This document shows, piece by piece, positions 48,413 to 59,804 of a DNA stretch of 64,000 nucleotides. The notes below the pieces were generated by a model that saw only the letters and a list, made by a program, of their open reading frames with translations, did no database searches and had not been told where the DNA came from. The position numbers and the translations under genes were made by a program. This DNA comes from Poronia punctata. Its lineage: Eukaryota; Ascomycota; Sordariomycetes; Xylariales; Xylariaceae. The stretch lies in assembly GCA_022579005.1 (NCBI GenBank), contig MU401460.1:373886-437885 (forward strand). The letters run 5' to 3'. The first letter of the stretch is position 1. Each line of letters opens with the position of its first letter.

Positions 48413-49934
48413 TTTTGGCCTTGATACCGACGAGAGCCAACTACCTATCTACTTAAACCTACGCATTGTATTCCTATACCGGATTTTTACTACATTACTA
48501 CTTTTACGACGCTGACGATGTCCCGACGTAGCTCTACGAGCATCACGATGGGTGCACTACGCACAATACGGATCATACCCCAAAGCTGGACATATCACCT
48601 TCTTCACTTGGATTGGTAGCGATATGATGGCTTGGCGTACCTTTTTGCACGACCTGACTTATAACACCATTTCCTTTTTTCACTTTCTCACTCTACTGTT
48701 CATGGGAGAACCCGTTTTCTGCAAATAACTCACTCCGGCTGCTCTTGCTAGGATGATGCGCAATATTTACGCCTTCGACGCTTACATTTTTCTTATCTTT
48801 ATTTTCTTTGTCATGAACATCACGAAACGGCACGAACGGATTATGACGACGGCGAAGTAGTGGGGGTTGTCTTATTATTATTTTCTTTTTGGATCGGACC
48901 ACAGTTACGACCATTATCAGATCTTGCAACCAACCATGTAGCACCGCCGGGCTTGGCTTGACATAGAGCTTGGCGTTTTTTTTTTTTCGTCTTGTGGATA
49001 CAAAAGTCTTGAAGTTGATGAAATGATGAGATAACTGTCAGAACTTTGACTGGCTAATCACAAGAGCTTGGAAACACTGTGTAGATGAGCCCATAGTAGA
49101 TCAACCGATGAATCAAACGAATGCATAACAATGCCTCCAACGGGTTGCGATCCGAGTATTCCAGTGTGTGGAATACTTTGTTATATGGACATTCTAAGGC
49201 ACATAAAGCTATGCTCCTTTCCGCATGTAAATATATCATGTATCGGGTACTTACTGCTAAACTGGGTGACTGGGTGGTCAGGAGCGTACCTAAAGAATTG
49301 CCCATCAGGCCAGACCTACCCTAGTGCATACCTTTGAAATTAAGGTTATGTACATGTATTTTATGAGGTATATGTAAGTGTGTTGTAAACAAGATGTAGG
49401 TGACTCGATCTAGAGGCTATGATTACCCCTGCCATCCGAAGAGGTGTCACAACCGTTGGCAGGCAGGATCTTCTCACTAAGGTGCAGGTATAGGTGCAGG
49501 TGCAGGTGCAGATGCAGATGTGTTGCAGTTGCAGTCGCAGTCGCATTGGAAGTACCTTACCTGCTTCCCTCACGTTGCGTGTGTCAGAATCTACCTAATC
49601 TTACCCATTTTGTACGCAGGTATATAGAGGCATTTAGGTTAATATCTTTTTTATGATTTAAAGCTATTTGAATAGGTAAACTCGGGGTTCGGAAAGAAGG
49701 TGGGTTGGAGTAAGCCCCCGCACCCAACCATCATTCTCCCGTCGTCATTTTTCCATTTATACGCAAGTGTATCTCTACTTACCTATATAACGAATGTCAG
49801 AAGAATAGAGATCTGCGTCTATCGATTTGTATGGACAGGGCCTCCTCTGCCAACACAGTATACTCTTGAGCTAGAATTACGCTTGTTTTCCCGGCTCTGC
49901 GTCGACAGTATCAATCGTAAAGACACATAACCCA
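48413..49934. other. Intergenic with a GTGCAG hexamer repeat
   Basis: No gene seen. A GGTGCA/GTTGCA-type hexamer repeat lies at about 49480-49547. TTTTTTTT run at 48979-48990. Confidence 0.5.
49480..49547. repeat. Imperfect hexanucleotide repeat
   Basis: Units GGTGCA, GATGCA, GTTGCA and GTCGCA follow one another about ten times. Open on both strands, but only as low-complexity Cys/Arg or Thr/Cys peptides. Confidence 0.8.
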
Positions 49935-51157
49935 ATGGGTTCTCTTGGTGTCTCTTCGGTGGAGGAGGAATTGACTGTGTTGGTCACTGGTTTTGGTGTA
50001 AGTCATACAGCATTAACGTATAACATTTGCTCGACAATTCTACTTTCCCCGTCTTACCTTACCCCCCCCCCCCCCCCCACCACCCCGGGGCCACTGGAGC
50101 GATTGGGTATTCTGTTCTCCTCCATATGTAATCCTGATTCACTATCCCTCAAATACACTATTTGCCACGCCAGGCTGATGAAGCAAAACCCGGCCACGTC
50201 CATGTAGCCTTTCCGGGCTAATTACCCAATAAATCCGTCGTGGGAGATCACATCCCTTCTCCCGGACTACTTACCAGCGGACCGGCCCAAGGACGTGACG
50301 CGTCGATCACCGGCAGGCCTGCCGCCCGTGCGCATATGCAAGCTCGGCCCGGTGCGCGTCAGCTATGACGTCGTGCGGGATCTCGTGCCCCAGATATGGG
50401 ATGGTGACGGAGAGTCGGTCGGACGCAAGTTTGACTTGGTCGTTCATATAGGCATGGCGGGACCGCGTCCCCATTACCAGATCGAGAGGCGCGGACACCG
50501 TGATGGTTACAGGTCTCGGGATGTTGACGGGAAACTCCTCGAGGATGAGGAAAGGCATGCTAGAGAGGGCGAGAAGTGGATATGGCACGGTGTTCCACAT
50601 GAGCGTAAGCGCTTCCTCTGCTACATCTTATATCCTTCGTCTCCTCTTTTCTCTTTACAAATTGTTCGACCTTTCCATTTGCGCGATGCGTGGTACCTCT
50701 TTAACATGGACTTTTTTTCATGTAGTGCTGACTGATTTCGACATCGACGACATATACCGAAAATGGGTGGCGCGTAGCCCGGTAAGATGAAGCTGATTGA
50801 TGGCTTGATTACCCTCTACTTTACACATCCCCGTTCCCGTTCCCCTTGCAGTTAAAATACATCCAACTGATTTGCCCGACTTACATAAAATTTGGACTAA
50901 CCCACGTATGTCCCGTGGCTCGACAGAGTGAACTAGACCTCCGGATTTCGGATGACCCAGGTCGTTACCTGTGCGACTTTATCTATTTCTCGAGCCTAGC
51001 GCATCTCTGGAAGCAACAGAGGGATAAGAAAGTCATCTTCTTCCACGTCCCGCTGTATCCGGATGAGGCATCTATCCAACGCGGAGTCGAGCTTACCCTG
51101 ACGCTCATTAGATCGATCGTGGAGAGCGAGTTGGGGAGAAAGAAGCGAACTGGGTAA
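49935..51157 (+). CDS. Pyroglutamyl-peptidase I (cysteine peptidase C15)
   Basis: Four exons: 49935-49997, 50208-50604, 50726-50781 and 50927-51157, giving 248 residues, usual for the fungal family. The first exon ends LTVLVTGFG and joins PFRANYPINPSWEI, restoring the conserved VTGFGPF..NPSW start. Catalytic residues visible are Glu in HYQIERRGHRDGY, Cys in DDPGRYLCDFIYFSSLAH and His in VIFFHVPLY. The enzyme removes N-terminal pyroglutamate from peptides in the cytosol. The last intron can use either of two acceptors (50851 or 50926). Both keep the frame, and the longer exon would insert 25 residues (LKYIQLICPTYIKFGL..) just before the Cys block. I prefer 50926 because the insert has no place in the family. 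Poly-C tract in intron 1. Confidence 0.88.
50062..50082. repeat. Poly-C tract in an intron
   Basis: A run of about 16-18 C residues, in the first intron of the pyroglutamyl-peptidase gene. Confidence 0.9.
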
Positions 51158-52192
51158 TTTATATTCACACATTGGGTGATTCGTATTTGGATTTGTTTCC
51201 ATCTCTCTGGGTGAAACAGAAACAAGTTATTAGGTGTTATAGGTTATATATGTAATGGCATCTGGTATCAAGTTTTCCCGGCTTTTTATAGGGTTAGCCA
51301 ATTTGTACGTAGTGTTTCGAATCTCATTCAGTGAGATGGCCCTCGAGATATGTAACGAAAGCATGGAGTACCCGCTCCCTATCGACATGCAGGAAACTAC
51401 CATGTAGGTATCTTCATTTTAAAGATACTGTAGTCGATACTTGTAATGAAAAAGAAAAGAAAAGAAAAGACAATGGGGTTGTATTTATTTATGTTTTAGC
51501 AACTTATCGGGGGTGTTCATTATAAACGGACAGTAACCCCTCTCGTCTGCCGTAATGGTGGACCACATGGGTCACTGTTCGTTTATCCTTATCTTGTTAT
51601 AGGTAGCCCGTTCTTTTGGCAGGGAGAAAATCCGGAAGGGGGCGACTGTGAGAAGATGGGCAGGTTTAAAACTATTCGCCGACCGACTACCGCTTCGCCG
51701 AATTGGAAGTATTTTGTAGCGGGCTAACCTAGAAGGTTCGGGCTCTTCTCACGTCACCCACCATCCATTGTCAACCAACTCGGCCACCGTTAAAATAGGT
51801 AGGTAATCGGGGATCTAAAAAGAGGAGGGAAGAAGACGGCGATAATTACCTTTCGAGTGTGTATATCTAAAGTAGTACATAGGGTTTTACTTTCCCCCCT
51901 CCAAAAAATCATCAGAGTGTAAAATAATTGAATCTTTTATCGTAAAGGTACACACGAGTCAAAAACTCCACATCTTTTGATAAATAAGTAAGTAAGTTCA
52001 AAGACCCGACCCCGCTGCTTACTTACTTACATTCATTCTACCTACCTTACTTTGACACTCTTATCAACCAACTTATAACCATTAATAGTTGGGACGAAAG
52101 TGTATAAATAAACAATACGGTTCACGAAACCCTAAAAGAAAAACAATCCCCCCCAAAAAAAAGAGACGGACAAACAAAAACAAACAGACAAT
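51158..52192. other. Intergenic, AT-rich, with TAAGTAAG/CTTACTTAC words
   Basis: No gene seen. At 51987-52031 TAAGTAAGTAAG and CTTACTTACTTAC form an inverted pair separated by about 20 bases. A-rich leader (CAAACAAAAACAAACAGAC) precedes the small gene, as in many fungal 5' UTRs. Confidence 0.5.
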
Positions 52193-52412
52193 ATGTGCAT
52201 GAAAGCAACCTGCAATACCTGTGGTATGTTTTTTTGTTACCTTGATTCCTTTTTGCTCGTCGTCTCATTATCATATTTTAGGCAAGACCACATGGTTCGG
52301 CTGCGGTAGCCATATCCCCGGTGTATTGGACTCGGTCCCCGCCGACGAATGGTGTACTTGTGAGCCCAAAGTCGATGTTGATGGGAAGAAGTACCCGCCG
52401 AAATCGAAATGA
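52193..52412 (+). CDS. Small Cys-rich conserved fungal protein (53 residues)
   Basis: Two exons, 52193-52223 and 52282-52412; intron GTATGT..TTTAG of 58 nt, phase 1. The product begins MCMKATCNTCGKTTWFGCG and continues HIPGVLDSVPADEWCTCEP to YPPKSK. Six Cys in pairs (C7/C10 and C36/C38, with C2 and C18) plus a His suggest a small zinc-binding module. I recognise the CxxCGKTTWxGCGxHIPxVxD pattern from many ascomycete genomes, where the protein is listed as hypothetical. It is short enough to be missed by gene finders. No signal peptide; probably cytosolic or nuclear. No functional data known to me. Confidence 0.85.
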
Positions 52413-52793
52413 CGGTTTCCGTGGCAGTTCTGGTGATTCGATTTTCTAGGACTTGCTTGGATTTGGACTTGGACTTGGGCGGCAGATTTGTGAACGTCAT
52501 TCATGGATGGTGATTAAGGGAGAGGGAGGGAGAGAGAGAGAGAGAGAGAGAGAGACATTGCCAACGGGCTTTTGGCGGACATTGACTTGTTTATGTTTAT
52601 ATATATAAATATTTCGTCCCGAGGTATCGTGTCATATAGGTATGACCTATGTTCCTCCCATCATACATCATGAGAATCATACCCGTAGATTATACTATCC
52701 ATGTCCAATGCCCGCAACTCCGCCCCAAATGAGTTACGCGCACACACATATATACTCTAGTCTATTCTTCTATATATATATATATAAAAGTCT
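52413..52793. other. Intergenic between convergent genes with GA and TA microsatellites
   Basis: (GA)n at about 52522-52554 and (TA)n at about 52771-52787, in the 3' flanks of the 53-residue gene and the oxidoreductase gene. Confidence 0.85.
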
Positions 52794-54092
52794 CTAAATC
52801 TTCGCGTTCTTCGCCCAACCAGCACGATGATACTGATTCGGCCATTTAACTTCGACACCAAGCTGATGCGCGGCACGCAACACGAATTCCGGCTCGCGCA
52901 AGAACTGCCGAGCGGCAAGGACGAGATCGGCCTGCGTTACGGTACCGGCAACCTCGGTAGCAACCTCGACGGAGTCATGCGCCGTCGGACCCGTGGCCGT
53001 GGTCTTGCTCTTTCCCTCCTGGACGATGGACCGGGCCATCTCGGCGTTGTCGATCAGGCCGACCGCTCCGATGAGCAAAGGGATGTTCTCCTTCTGAAGC
53101 GCTTCGCGGATCTTGCCGGCCAGGTCGACCTGGTAGTACGGGTGGATCTCGATCTTCTGCGGCGCATTGTTCCCGCCCGAGCTGACGTCTAGTAGATCGA
53201 CGCCGGCGGCTGGCAATAACTTGGCGAGTCGGATGGTGTCTTCTATCGTCCAGCCTTTGCCCGTGTAGCCCATCCACTCGGTGGCCGAGACGCGCACGAA
53301 CAAGGGCATGGACTCGGGGATGACGTCGCGCACGGCCGCGATGGTCTCGAAGAGAAGTCGCGTGCGGCCCTCGAAATCCCCGCCGTATTTATCCGTCCGC
53401 AAGTTCGTCAGCGGCGACAGGAATTCCGTAATCAGATAGCCGTGCGCGGCGTGGATCTCGATAGTATCGACGCCTGCTTCGACGGAGCGCCGCGCGGCAT
53501 CCCGCCAAGCCTGTAGTAACGTCGCGATATCATCCTCCGTCATCTCCTTGGGCATGGGGTAGCCTTCCGAGAACCGGAGCGGGCTGGGCGCCCACACATC
53601 ATCCTCCCAGCCGCCGGCATCCTTGGGCGCGACGGCGCTCGACTGACCCTTGGGAACGAGCCACGGCGCTACCGTGCTGGCTTTGCGGCCGGCGTGCGCT
53701 AGCTGGATACCGATCTTCTGGCCTTGCGAGTGCGCAAAGTCGACGATGCGCTTGAGAGGCGCTATCTGGCTGTCCTTCCATAGACCGCTGTCTTGTGGTG
53801 AGATGCGGCCGTTGGGCAGGACGGCCGTCGCCTCGACGATGGTGAGAGCTGCGCCGCGCACCATGAATTGCGACAGGTGCGACAGGTGCCATTCCGTAAG
53901 GTGTCCGTCCTCGGAGCTGTATTGGCACATGGGCGACACGGCCCATCGGTTCTGTAGTGTCATGCCCCTAATCTTGAGAGGTTGGTACAGTGTTGGCGCC
54001 GTCGCCGGGTCTAGCGCTGTGCCCGCCGGCGGATCCTGGGCGGGTGTGTAGAAAGGGGCGCCGGGAGCGGCTTTGTTCTCAAAGGACGGCAT
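52794..54092 (-). CDS. NADPH:flavin oxidoreductase, Old Yellow Enzyme family (YqjM-like)
   Basis: Single exon, 432 residues. A TIM-barrel FMN enzyme with the class marks: SPMCQYSSEDG (the Cys typical of the YqjM subclass, near FMN), IQLAHAGRKAS, the substrate-binding pair in IEIHAAHGYLITEFLSP, TDKYGGDFEGRTRL and VRVSATEW. A loop near the C terminus (GKSKTTATGPTAHDSVEVAT) is longer than in many relatives. Such enzymes reduce activated C=C bonds of enones, nitroesters and similar compounds with NAD(P)H. The physiological substrate is unknown. No targeting signal. It is convergent with the 53-residue gene and has unusually high GC compared with flanking spacer. Confidence 0.92.
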   Translation of the reverse strand: MPSFENKAAPGAPFYTPAQDPPAGTALDPATAPTLYQPLKIRGMTLQNRWAVSPMCQYSSEDGHLTEWHLSHLSQFMVRGAALTIVEATAVLPNGRISPQDSGLWKDSQIAPLKRIVDFAHSQGQKIGIQLAHAGRKASTVAPWLVPKGQSSAVAPKDAGGWEDDVWAPSPLRFSEGYPMPKEMTEDDIATLLQAWRDAARRSVEAGVDTIEIHAAHGYLITEFLSPLTNLRTDKYGGDFEGRTRLLFETIAAVRDVIPESMPLFVRVSATEWMGYTGKGWTIEDTIRLAKLLPAAGVDLLDVSSGGNNAPQKIEIHPYYQVDLAGKIREALQKENIPLLIGAVGLIDNAEMARSIVQEGKSKTTATGPTAHDSVEVATEVAGTVTQADLVLAARQFLREPEFVLRAAHQLGVEVKWPNQYHRAGWAKNAKI

Positions 54093-55388
54093 GGTTTCGT
54101 TGCCCCTCGTTTATCGGTAGGTAGTAAGTAGATTTTCTGGATTTTCTGATGCGGGATGGCGGGGTTTGGTCTGGGTTCGAGGCGTGACGCTCGTCTGTTG
54201 GAATTGATGCGGCGTATGAGATAAAAGGAAAAGAAATCTACCTGGTCTCCCTGTCTTTTCTGGTTTTTCTTTTTTACTATACAACTATTTAAGTACTCTA
54301 TTTGATATTGTTGATTTATAATATCTTGATTTATAATAGAGTTACTACACGGGCACCTACCTAGCGTATTTTCCTAGGCACCCACCCTACCTTTTTGTCG
54401 CGAATCGCGACGGATGGCAGCCAAGAGAGGTGGATCCGGTGGTCGCTATGTATGATTCATTACCTGGCAAAGTATACGTCTTTATGTATTCTATGCAAGA
54501 TACGGCCGAATCTATTGCAACTTCGGCTTTATAAGGTAGCAGAAGGGGGCCTGAGAAGCAGTAAGGTTCGCGATGACTTCGTCGCAGCGGTAATTGTAAA
54601 GGAAGTAATTAAAAGGATAAGTCATGTGTATTCTGCTAGCAAAACAAATACCGGTAGGGGATTACGTAATCTCTAGTCTGGGTGTTGGGTGTTATTAGGT
54701 AACTAGTTACAAGTAAACAGGTAGGTGCATCGTTGAAACTTGGGGGTCGTGCCTCATTGTTGCTACTAAAATATGAGCGATGCGGTTTTGGGTATTATCC
54801 TGGAGGGCACCTGCAGCTCTTGGTTGTTTCAGCTTCAGCCAAATTTTGAGCTTCAACTTACCATTCTCCAGCAACTCACGTTTATAGAACATGGGTCTGT
54901 TACAGCTCGTGTCATTTTGTAGTTAGGGTCCCTTTCTTGTATGTTTCATAGTTTCGTCCCATGTCTCTCGTGCAGCAACACATCGAGTGGGATTATTCGG
55001 GGCATTCATATATCTGCAGGGGAAGCTGGTATTACCCCCAAGCTACAATAGGCTGGAGCATGGCGTTCCATGTATTATTCATAGCATGTTTTCCGCTCAT
55101 CAAGCTACTCGTAGATGGCACCAAAGACGGCGCAGTCTTCAATCGAACCTAGGGGTTAAGGCAATGCTAAACTGTAGTTTCGAAGAGGCTTATGATTGCT
55201 TACCTTGAGACCCCATGATATCCGATTACCGCCGTAAAGTCGGGTGCTTGTGATTTTCTATCTTCTCTTTCAATCTTAACAGCTCTGCTGTAACACTCGT
55301 TCGTGGCCCGCCAATTTGTCCAACTGGCTTGCGAGACTCCTATGATATACTGATGGATCAGATCGGTGGAGGAGCCTGAAACCTGAAT
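54093..55388. other. Intergenic, AT-rich
   Basis: Promoter of the oxidoreductase gene on the left; no gene recognised. The ~1.3 kb stretch has only short open frames. Confidence 0.5.
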
Positions 55389-56317
55389 ATGACAGGAAAC
55401 ATGCCTGCGGGGATGAGGACTTCGGTTTCTTTAAGCTCGTGAGTATTGCCGCCGAGCAAAGACCCAATATCCGTGTTCTACCGGGGACTGACATGTGGTT
55501 CAGTCTGGACACTGTCAAAGTCGTAATAGGGTCAGAAGGCGACAAATTCTTTATTCCCAGGCGACTCCTGGCTTCATGCGAATATTTTCGCACGCGCCTC
55601 GATTTCTCTCACATCATACGATTAGAAGGGCAGTGCCCTGCTATGTTCAAGCTGTTCGAATATTGGCTCTTCGAACGCAGGAATTTCAACAAGTTCGTCG
55701 AAGAGGCAGAACGAAACAGATCATGCGACACTCTGCACTGGGATCTGGTGAACCTGCAATTATTCGCCGCCAATATCGGCGAGTGTGCGTTGCAAGACAT
55801 GGCCATGGATGCTCTGCAGGATCTCTATCTGCGGCGCAATTGGGAAATCGACCCTCAGCTGGTCAAATACGTATATACCGAATGCTACTACCTGCGTAAC
55901 CTGCGCAAGTGGATAGTGGCCATGATAGCTTGGGGAGTGGGCGATACCGAGGCCGACGGTGCGCGGGACACGATCCGAGACTTGTTCGACAAATGTGCCG
56001 GCCTCTGGGAAGAATATAATAACCACTTGGGCAAGGTTGCCGCAAGTAAGCTAGAGGTCGACTACAAGAATCCCCAACTCCGTCTACCGTCCAACCGGCT
56101 GCGAAACGGCGAGCGTCAGTTCGGCTACCGTCAGTGTTCGTTCCATACCCACCGGTCGACCGTCGGTCAAGGACACTGCCCGCATGCTCGTCCACCTTCC
56201 CCGCTGATATATTCACCATTGACGGATGTTTATATCGAGTCCGATTCGGATCACAGCGACTCTCGATTCGAATCCCGCATGGCTTCACCTAGCACATCTG
56301 CGCTCACTGTATGTTGA
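55389..56317 (+). CDS. BTB/POZ domain protein
   Basis: Two exons, 55389-55438 and 55504-56317, giving 287 residues; intron GTGAGT..TTCAG of 65 nt joins SVSLSS|LDTVKVVIGSEG in phase. Residues ~17-85 form a BTB-like fold: TVKVVIGSEGDKFFIPRRLL, then SCEYFRTRLDF and LFEYWLFERRNFN. This is the short fungal type, with a C-terminal helical extension to ~205 and a Ser/Asp-rich tail. Such fungal BTB proteins are numerous, and most are of unknown role; some act as Cul3 adaptors. The start at 55389 is the first ATG; ATGs at 55401 and 55413 are alternatives. Confidence 0.75.
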
Positions 56318-57142
56318 GGGGCTTCTAGATAAGCCACGTCACCATTTATAACAGTCAAGTGGTTACGCCTGTAGTGTCGGCCGAGCTGAAGTTGTCCGCT
56401 GGTGGTGTTTCGTTGGTCTGTTATGAGGCCCCATTTATCGCGCTGAAAAAAGACACGCAGGAAATAACAGTATCTTCCTTCAGCTTCAAGCTTGCTGAAT
56501 ACTCACCCTGCCCCCGATGTCGTCAAACCCCATCTTCTGAGCGTCAATCCCATTTGCATATGCATATAATGAGTCTGAGGATGATGGTTCGGGTAATTTA
56601 ACACCATTCATGTATAAACACGAAGTCATTACGCAATAAATGCTGTATAGTTTGCGTTTTCGGACCAGGAGATTGGAAATTGTATGGGATTATCGGGCGT
56701 TTAGCTAGATGAGAAGCTCCGATGATGATGTGGTTGTTGCGACTCATAATCTGTGTATTGTTCTGCTTTACCAACTTAGACAGCTGCTTGGTAAAAAGTG
56801 TGATAATTACAAGTTTGGATTCTCAGTTCTGGAGAGCTGACCGGTAATGGTTCAGTGGGTGGGTGCCGCGGTACCAAAGGTACTGTAACCCGTCTGAACC
56901 CGGGGGCCTCATTTGGCTTTGAGCTCATCTGCTGGCCCAGCTCGGGTCACGTGGTTGCATGATGACCCATAGCTACGGGTAGCCATCCAATAGGAACGGA
57001 TCATTTCCAATTGCTTCAAGGACTGAGCACTTTTTCAATCCATCACTCTTGTTGCTCGGTCCAGCTCTCATCACACAACCTCCGACTTCCCCCAAACCAC
57101 CAATTGACTTGTCAACAGGCTGGTCCAAGACCCTTGCCCGAC
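56318..57142. promoter_or_regulatory. Intergenic, includes cytochrome c1 promoter
   Basis: No gene seen. A CCAAT-like word (ATCCAATAGG) at 56987-56996 upstream of the cytochrome c1 start could be a Hap/CBC site, which would fit a respiratory gene; this is inference from a five-base motif. Confidence 0.35.
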
Positions 57143-58368
57143 ATGTTGGCGAGAACGTCCTTGCGCTCGATGCGCGCCCTCAATGGCGCCCGGAACGGCA
57201 CCACCGCCTTGGCCAAGGTACAACAAACCCAATAAATCCCGTTCCGAACCCGATCATCTTGATTGTCGTCGGCGTCGGCCCGAGAGTCGAGTGCTAATAT
57301 TGCATCACGTGTAGCGGTCCTTTACGTCGTCCGGTGCTAGCGAATCGCCCTTGAAGCTAAACATGGCTGCTGCCGCTTCCACCGCCCTCGCGATCGGATC
57401 CGTCGCCTGGTACTATCACCTCTACGGACCTACGGCACATGCCGCTCCTATGGCCGAGGAAGGGTGAGTCTCGTAGATCCCGCGATGGAGAATATATATG
57501 CCATCTTGTGGCTGGAATGGCACAAGCTGTGATGTCTGAAGTAGGGTACGGACTATTGAACTAATGTGTGCCAGTCTGCATCCCACAAAATACCCCTGGG
57601 TGCATCAGCAATGGACCAAGACTTTCGACCACCAAGCGTAAGACGTTACTCCCTACGCCTGTTAGATTCGTCTCCCCTGACATATTCAATAGTCTCCGCC
57701 GAGGTTTCCAGGTCTACCGTGAGGTCTGCATGGCCTGCCACTCTCTGAGCCGTATCCCTTACCGAAGTCTCGTCGGAACGATCCTCACCGTTGACGAGGC
57801 CAAGGCCATGGCCGAGGAGAACGAGTACGATAGCGAGCCCAACGACGTGGGCGATATCGAGAAGCGACCCGGCAAGCTGTCTGATTACATCCCTGCCCCC
57901 TACAAGAACGACGAGGCCGCCCGAGCTGCCAACAACGGTGCTCTCCCCCCTGATCTAAGCTTGATCATCAAGGCCCGTCACGGTGGCTGTGATTACATTT
58001 TCAGCTTGTTGACCGGTTACCCCGAGGAGCCTCCTGCCGGTGCCCAGGTCGGCGCCGGCCTCAACTTCAACCCGTACTTCCCCGGCACCGGCATTGCCAT
58101 GGCTCGTGTCCTGTACGACGGCCTGGTCGAGTACGAAGATGAAACACCTGCGACGACATCTCAGATGGCCAAGGATGTTGTTGAATTCCTCAACTGGGCG
58201 GCCGAGCCCGAAATGGATGACCGAAAGCGCATGGGTATGAAGGTTCTGACCGTCACAACCGTTCTGTTTGCCCTCAGCGTGTGGGTAAAGAGATACAAAT
58301 GGGCACCCATCAAGTCGAGGAAGGTCGTGTATGACCCGCCAAAGGCATCGAACAAAATCCGTACCTAA
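57143..58368 (+). CDS. CYT1: Cytochrome c1, heme protein of complex III
   Basis: Four exons: 57143-57217, 57315-57463, 57575-57637 and 57693-58368, giving 320 residues, usual for the family. The N terminus (MLARTSLRSMRALNGARNGT) is a mitochondrial presequence, followed by a hydrophobic sorting segment (STALAIGSVAWYYHLYGP). Heme c binds at CMACH (VYREVCMACHSLSR). The axial Met lies in FPGTGIAMARVL. The C-terminal membrane anchor is LTVTTVLFALSVWVKRYKW. The protein passes electrons from the Rieske protein to cytochrome c in the intermembrane space. The exon junction DHQ|ALRRGFQVYREVC matches the DHxxxRRGxQVYREVC consensus, which supports the 55-nt intron. It is not in an operon; no partner genes lie nearby. 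Confidence 0.95.
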
Positions 58369-58847
58369 TTTTAAAAAGGCCAAGTCCCTGTATGTACTAC
58401 TAGACTCCCATGGTTCCTTTGTTTTTTGTGGCAAAGGGAAGAAAGACTTTTAAGAGGTTGTCGGGGGTTGGGGCAGTCCCGAGTCACAATTCTAGAGTGT
58501 AAATCAAAATTCCCTCTTGTTTTAGACGTTGACAGAGTACTGCTTGCTTGGAATGAATTTAGCGGCGTCGTGCACATAGAGAGCCGAAAGGTTGGAACTC
58601 GTGAGAGGTATGACTGACCTCGCTTGAAGACATCTCAAGTTCATTTTCGACGGGATATTTCTGGCGGACGTCTCTTACACGGTATCATGCATACACATAT
58701 ATACCACACCATAAGCAACTTACCTATTTCCTATATTTATGCCATATCTATAACCTTTTTAAACATTTATTTGATGCTATTTTGCAAATCCCCTAAAGGG
58801 GCAAGCAGTGACCGTAATCAGGTCTATATTTTATACGAGACTGAGTG
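58369..58847. other. Intergenic, 3' flank of cytochrome c1
   Basis: No gene seen. Confidence 0.5.
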
Positions 58848-58918
58848 TAGCACACTCTATTAAGGGGGTTAGGTTCGATTCTTAATAGCGCTATTGGTAT
58901 TTGCTTAGTAGATTATTT
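58848..58918 (+). repeat. tRNA-3'-half-like repeat, copy 1
   Basis: About 70 bases, similar at roughly 85% or more by eye to 59167-59237. Contains TTAGGTTCGATTCTTAA, a T-arm/B-box-like segment, followed by TAGCGCTATT. Confidence 0.7.
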
Positions 58919-58919
58919 G

Positions 58920-58998
58920 GTAGCGCTGTTAGCAAAGTGGCTGTGCTCTTTGCATTAGAGCTTTAAGGTTAACTGTTTAAATCCTGCCTATTTCGTTT
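58920..58998 (+). ncRNA. tRNA-like Pol III unit (Cys-GCA-like, degenerate)
   Basis: Starts GGTAGCGCTGTTAGC, with an A-box match TTAGCAAAGTGG. A stem GCTCT/AGAGC closes a seven-base loop TTGCATT (anticodon position GCA). It then has a degenerate T-arm (GGTTAACTGTTTAAATCC), a partly pairing acceptor end (CTGCC) and a run of eight T that could end Pol III transcription. The T-arm and acceptor do not fold cleanly, so it is either a decayed tRNA, a nuclear copy of a mitochondrial tRNA, or a tRNA-derived repeat. Confidence 0.4.
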
Positions 58999-59166
58999 TT
59001 TTTGACTAACTAGAAAAAAGTGCCCTAACTGCGCAGGGGCTAACGACAGGTATAGTTAGCAGGTAGGAAATGGGCCGAACAGGTATGCTGTATGCTACTG
59101 GCTATTACTCCCCTCTGCTGTATAAGGTGCGAGGGCGCACCTACTTCTGCTAATATTTACTAAATA

Positions 59167-59237
59167 TAGCATACTTTATTAAGGGGGTTAGGTTCGATTC
59201 CTAACAGCGCTATTAGTATTTGCTTGGTAGCTTATTT
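59167..59237 (+). repeat. tRNA-3'-half-like repeat, copy 2
   Basis: Second copy of the 58848-58918 repeat. The T-arm is perfect here (TTAGG TTCGATT CCTAA, five pairs and seven-base loop) and contains an exact B-box GGTTCGATTCC, followed by CAGCGCT. This can pair with AGCGCTG at 58923-58929. Confidence 0.7.
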
Positions 59238-59804
59238 ACGAGTACCTACATGCAAGTACACCTAAGTAGCAATGTACCTTTCTAGCACTTGAAGTATATA
59301 AGGTACATACCTATGTAGGTATCGTCAGCCCCACTTCCAATATCATGTTGTCCAATAGCATGTCTTACTTCACCTATCACGTTGAGATCAATGCTCAACT
59401 TGAGAAGATACGTTCATATGAAATATCTTAACTTGAATCTAGTTTAGGTTTACCTGACTTTCTTATACATATATATATATATATATATATATATCTAATA
59501 CAAAAAATAACCGACACTTAACTTCACTCTAGTCTCTGTATCAAAGGCCCTATCCTTGCTCTCCCATACCCATGAGCCAATGAAACAATGGCCCCTAGGC
59601 AGGCACATCATAAATCGAATCGGACGTAGTGAATTGGATGGTTCATGAAGCACCACAGGATTTGACACCTCCAACCATGCACCTTGGATCAATTTTGGTT
59701 CTATACCCTCTACAGTTCCAAGCTCAACATCTGGTAGCCCTATTTTTCTCATTGCCCAATGAACCAAGCTCTACCAAGTGGCATGTCCACTAATATCAAC
59801 TGTC
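59238..59804. other. Intergenic with an AT dinucleotide tract
   Basis: (AT)n at about 59466-59494 and TACCTA words at 59240-59320. The right end is the leader of the glycosylase gene. Confidence 0.7.

Noticed and set aside
59471..59494. Long AT dinucleotide run as a possible origin or centromere element
   Set aside because: A simple microsatellite; nothing around it supports a replication or centromere role.
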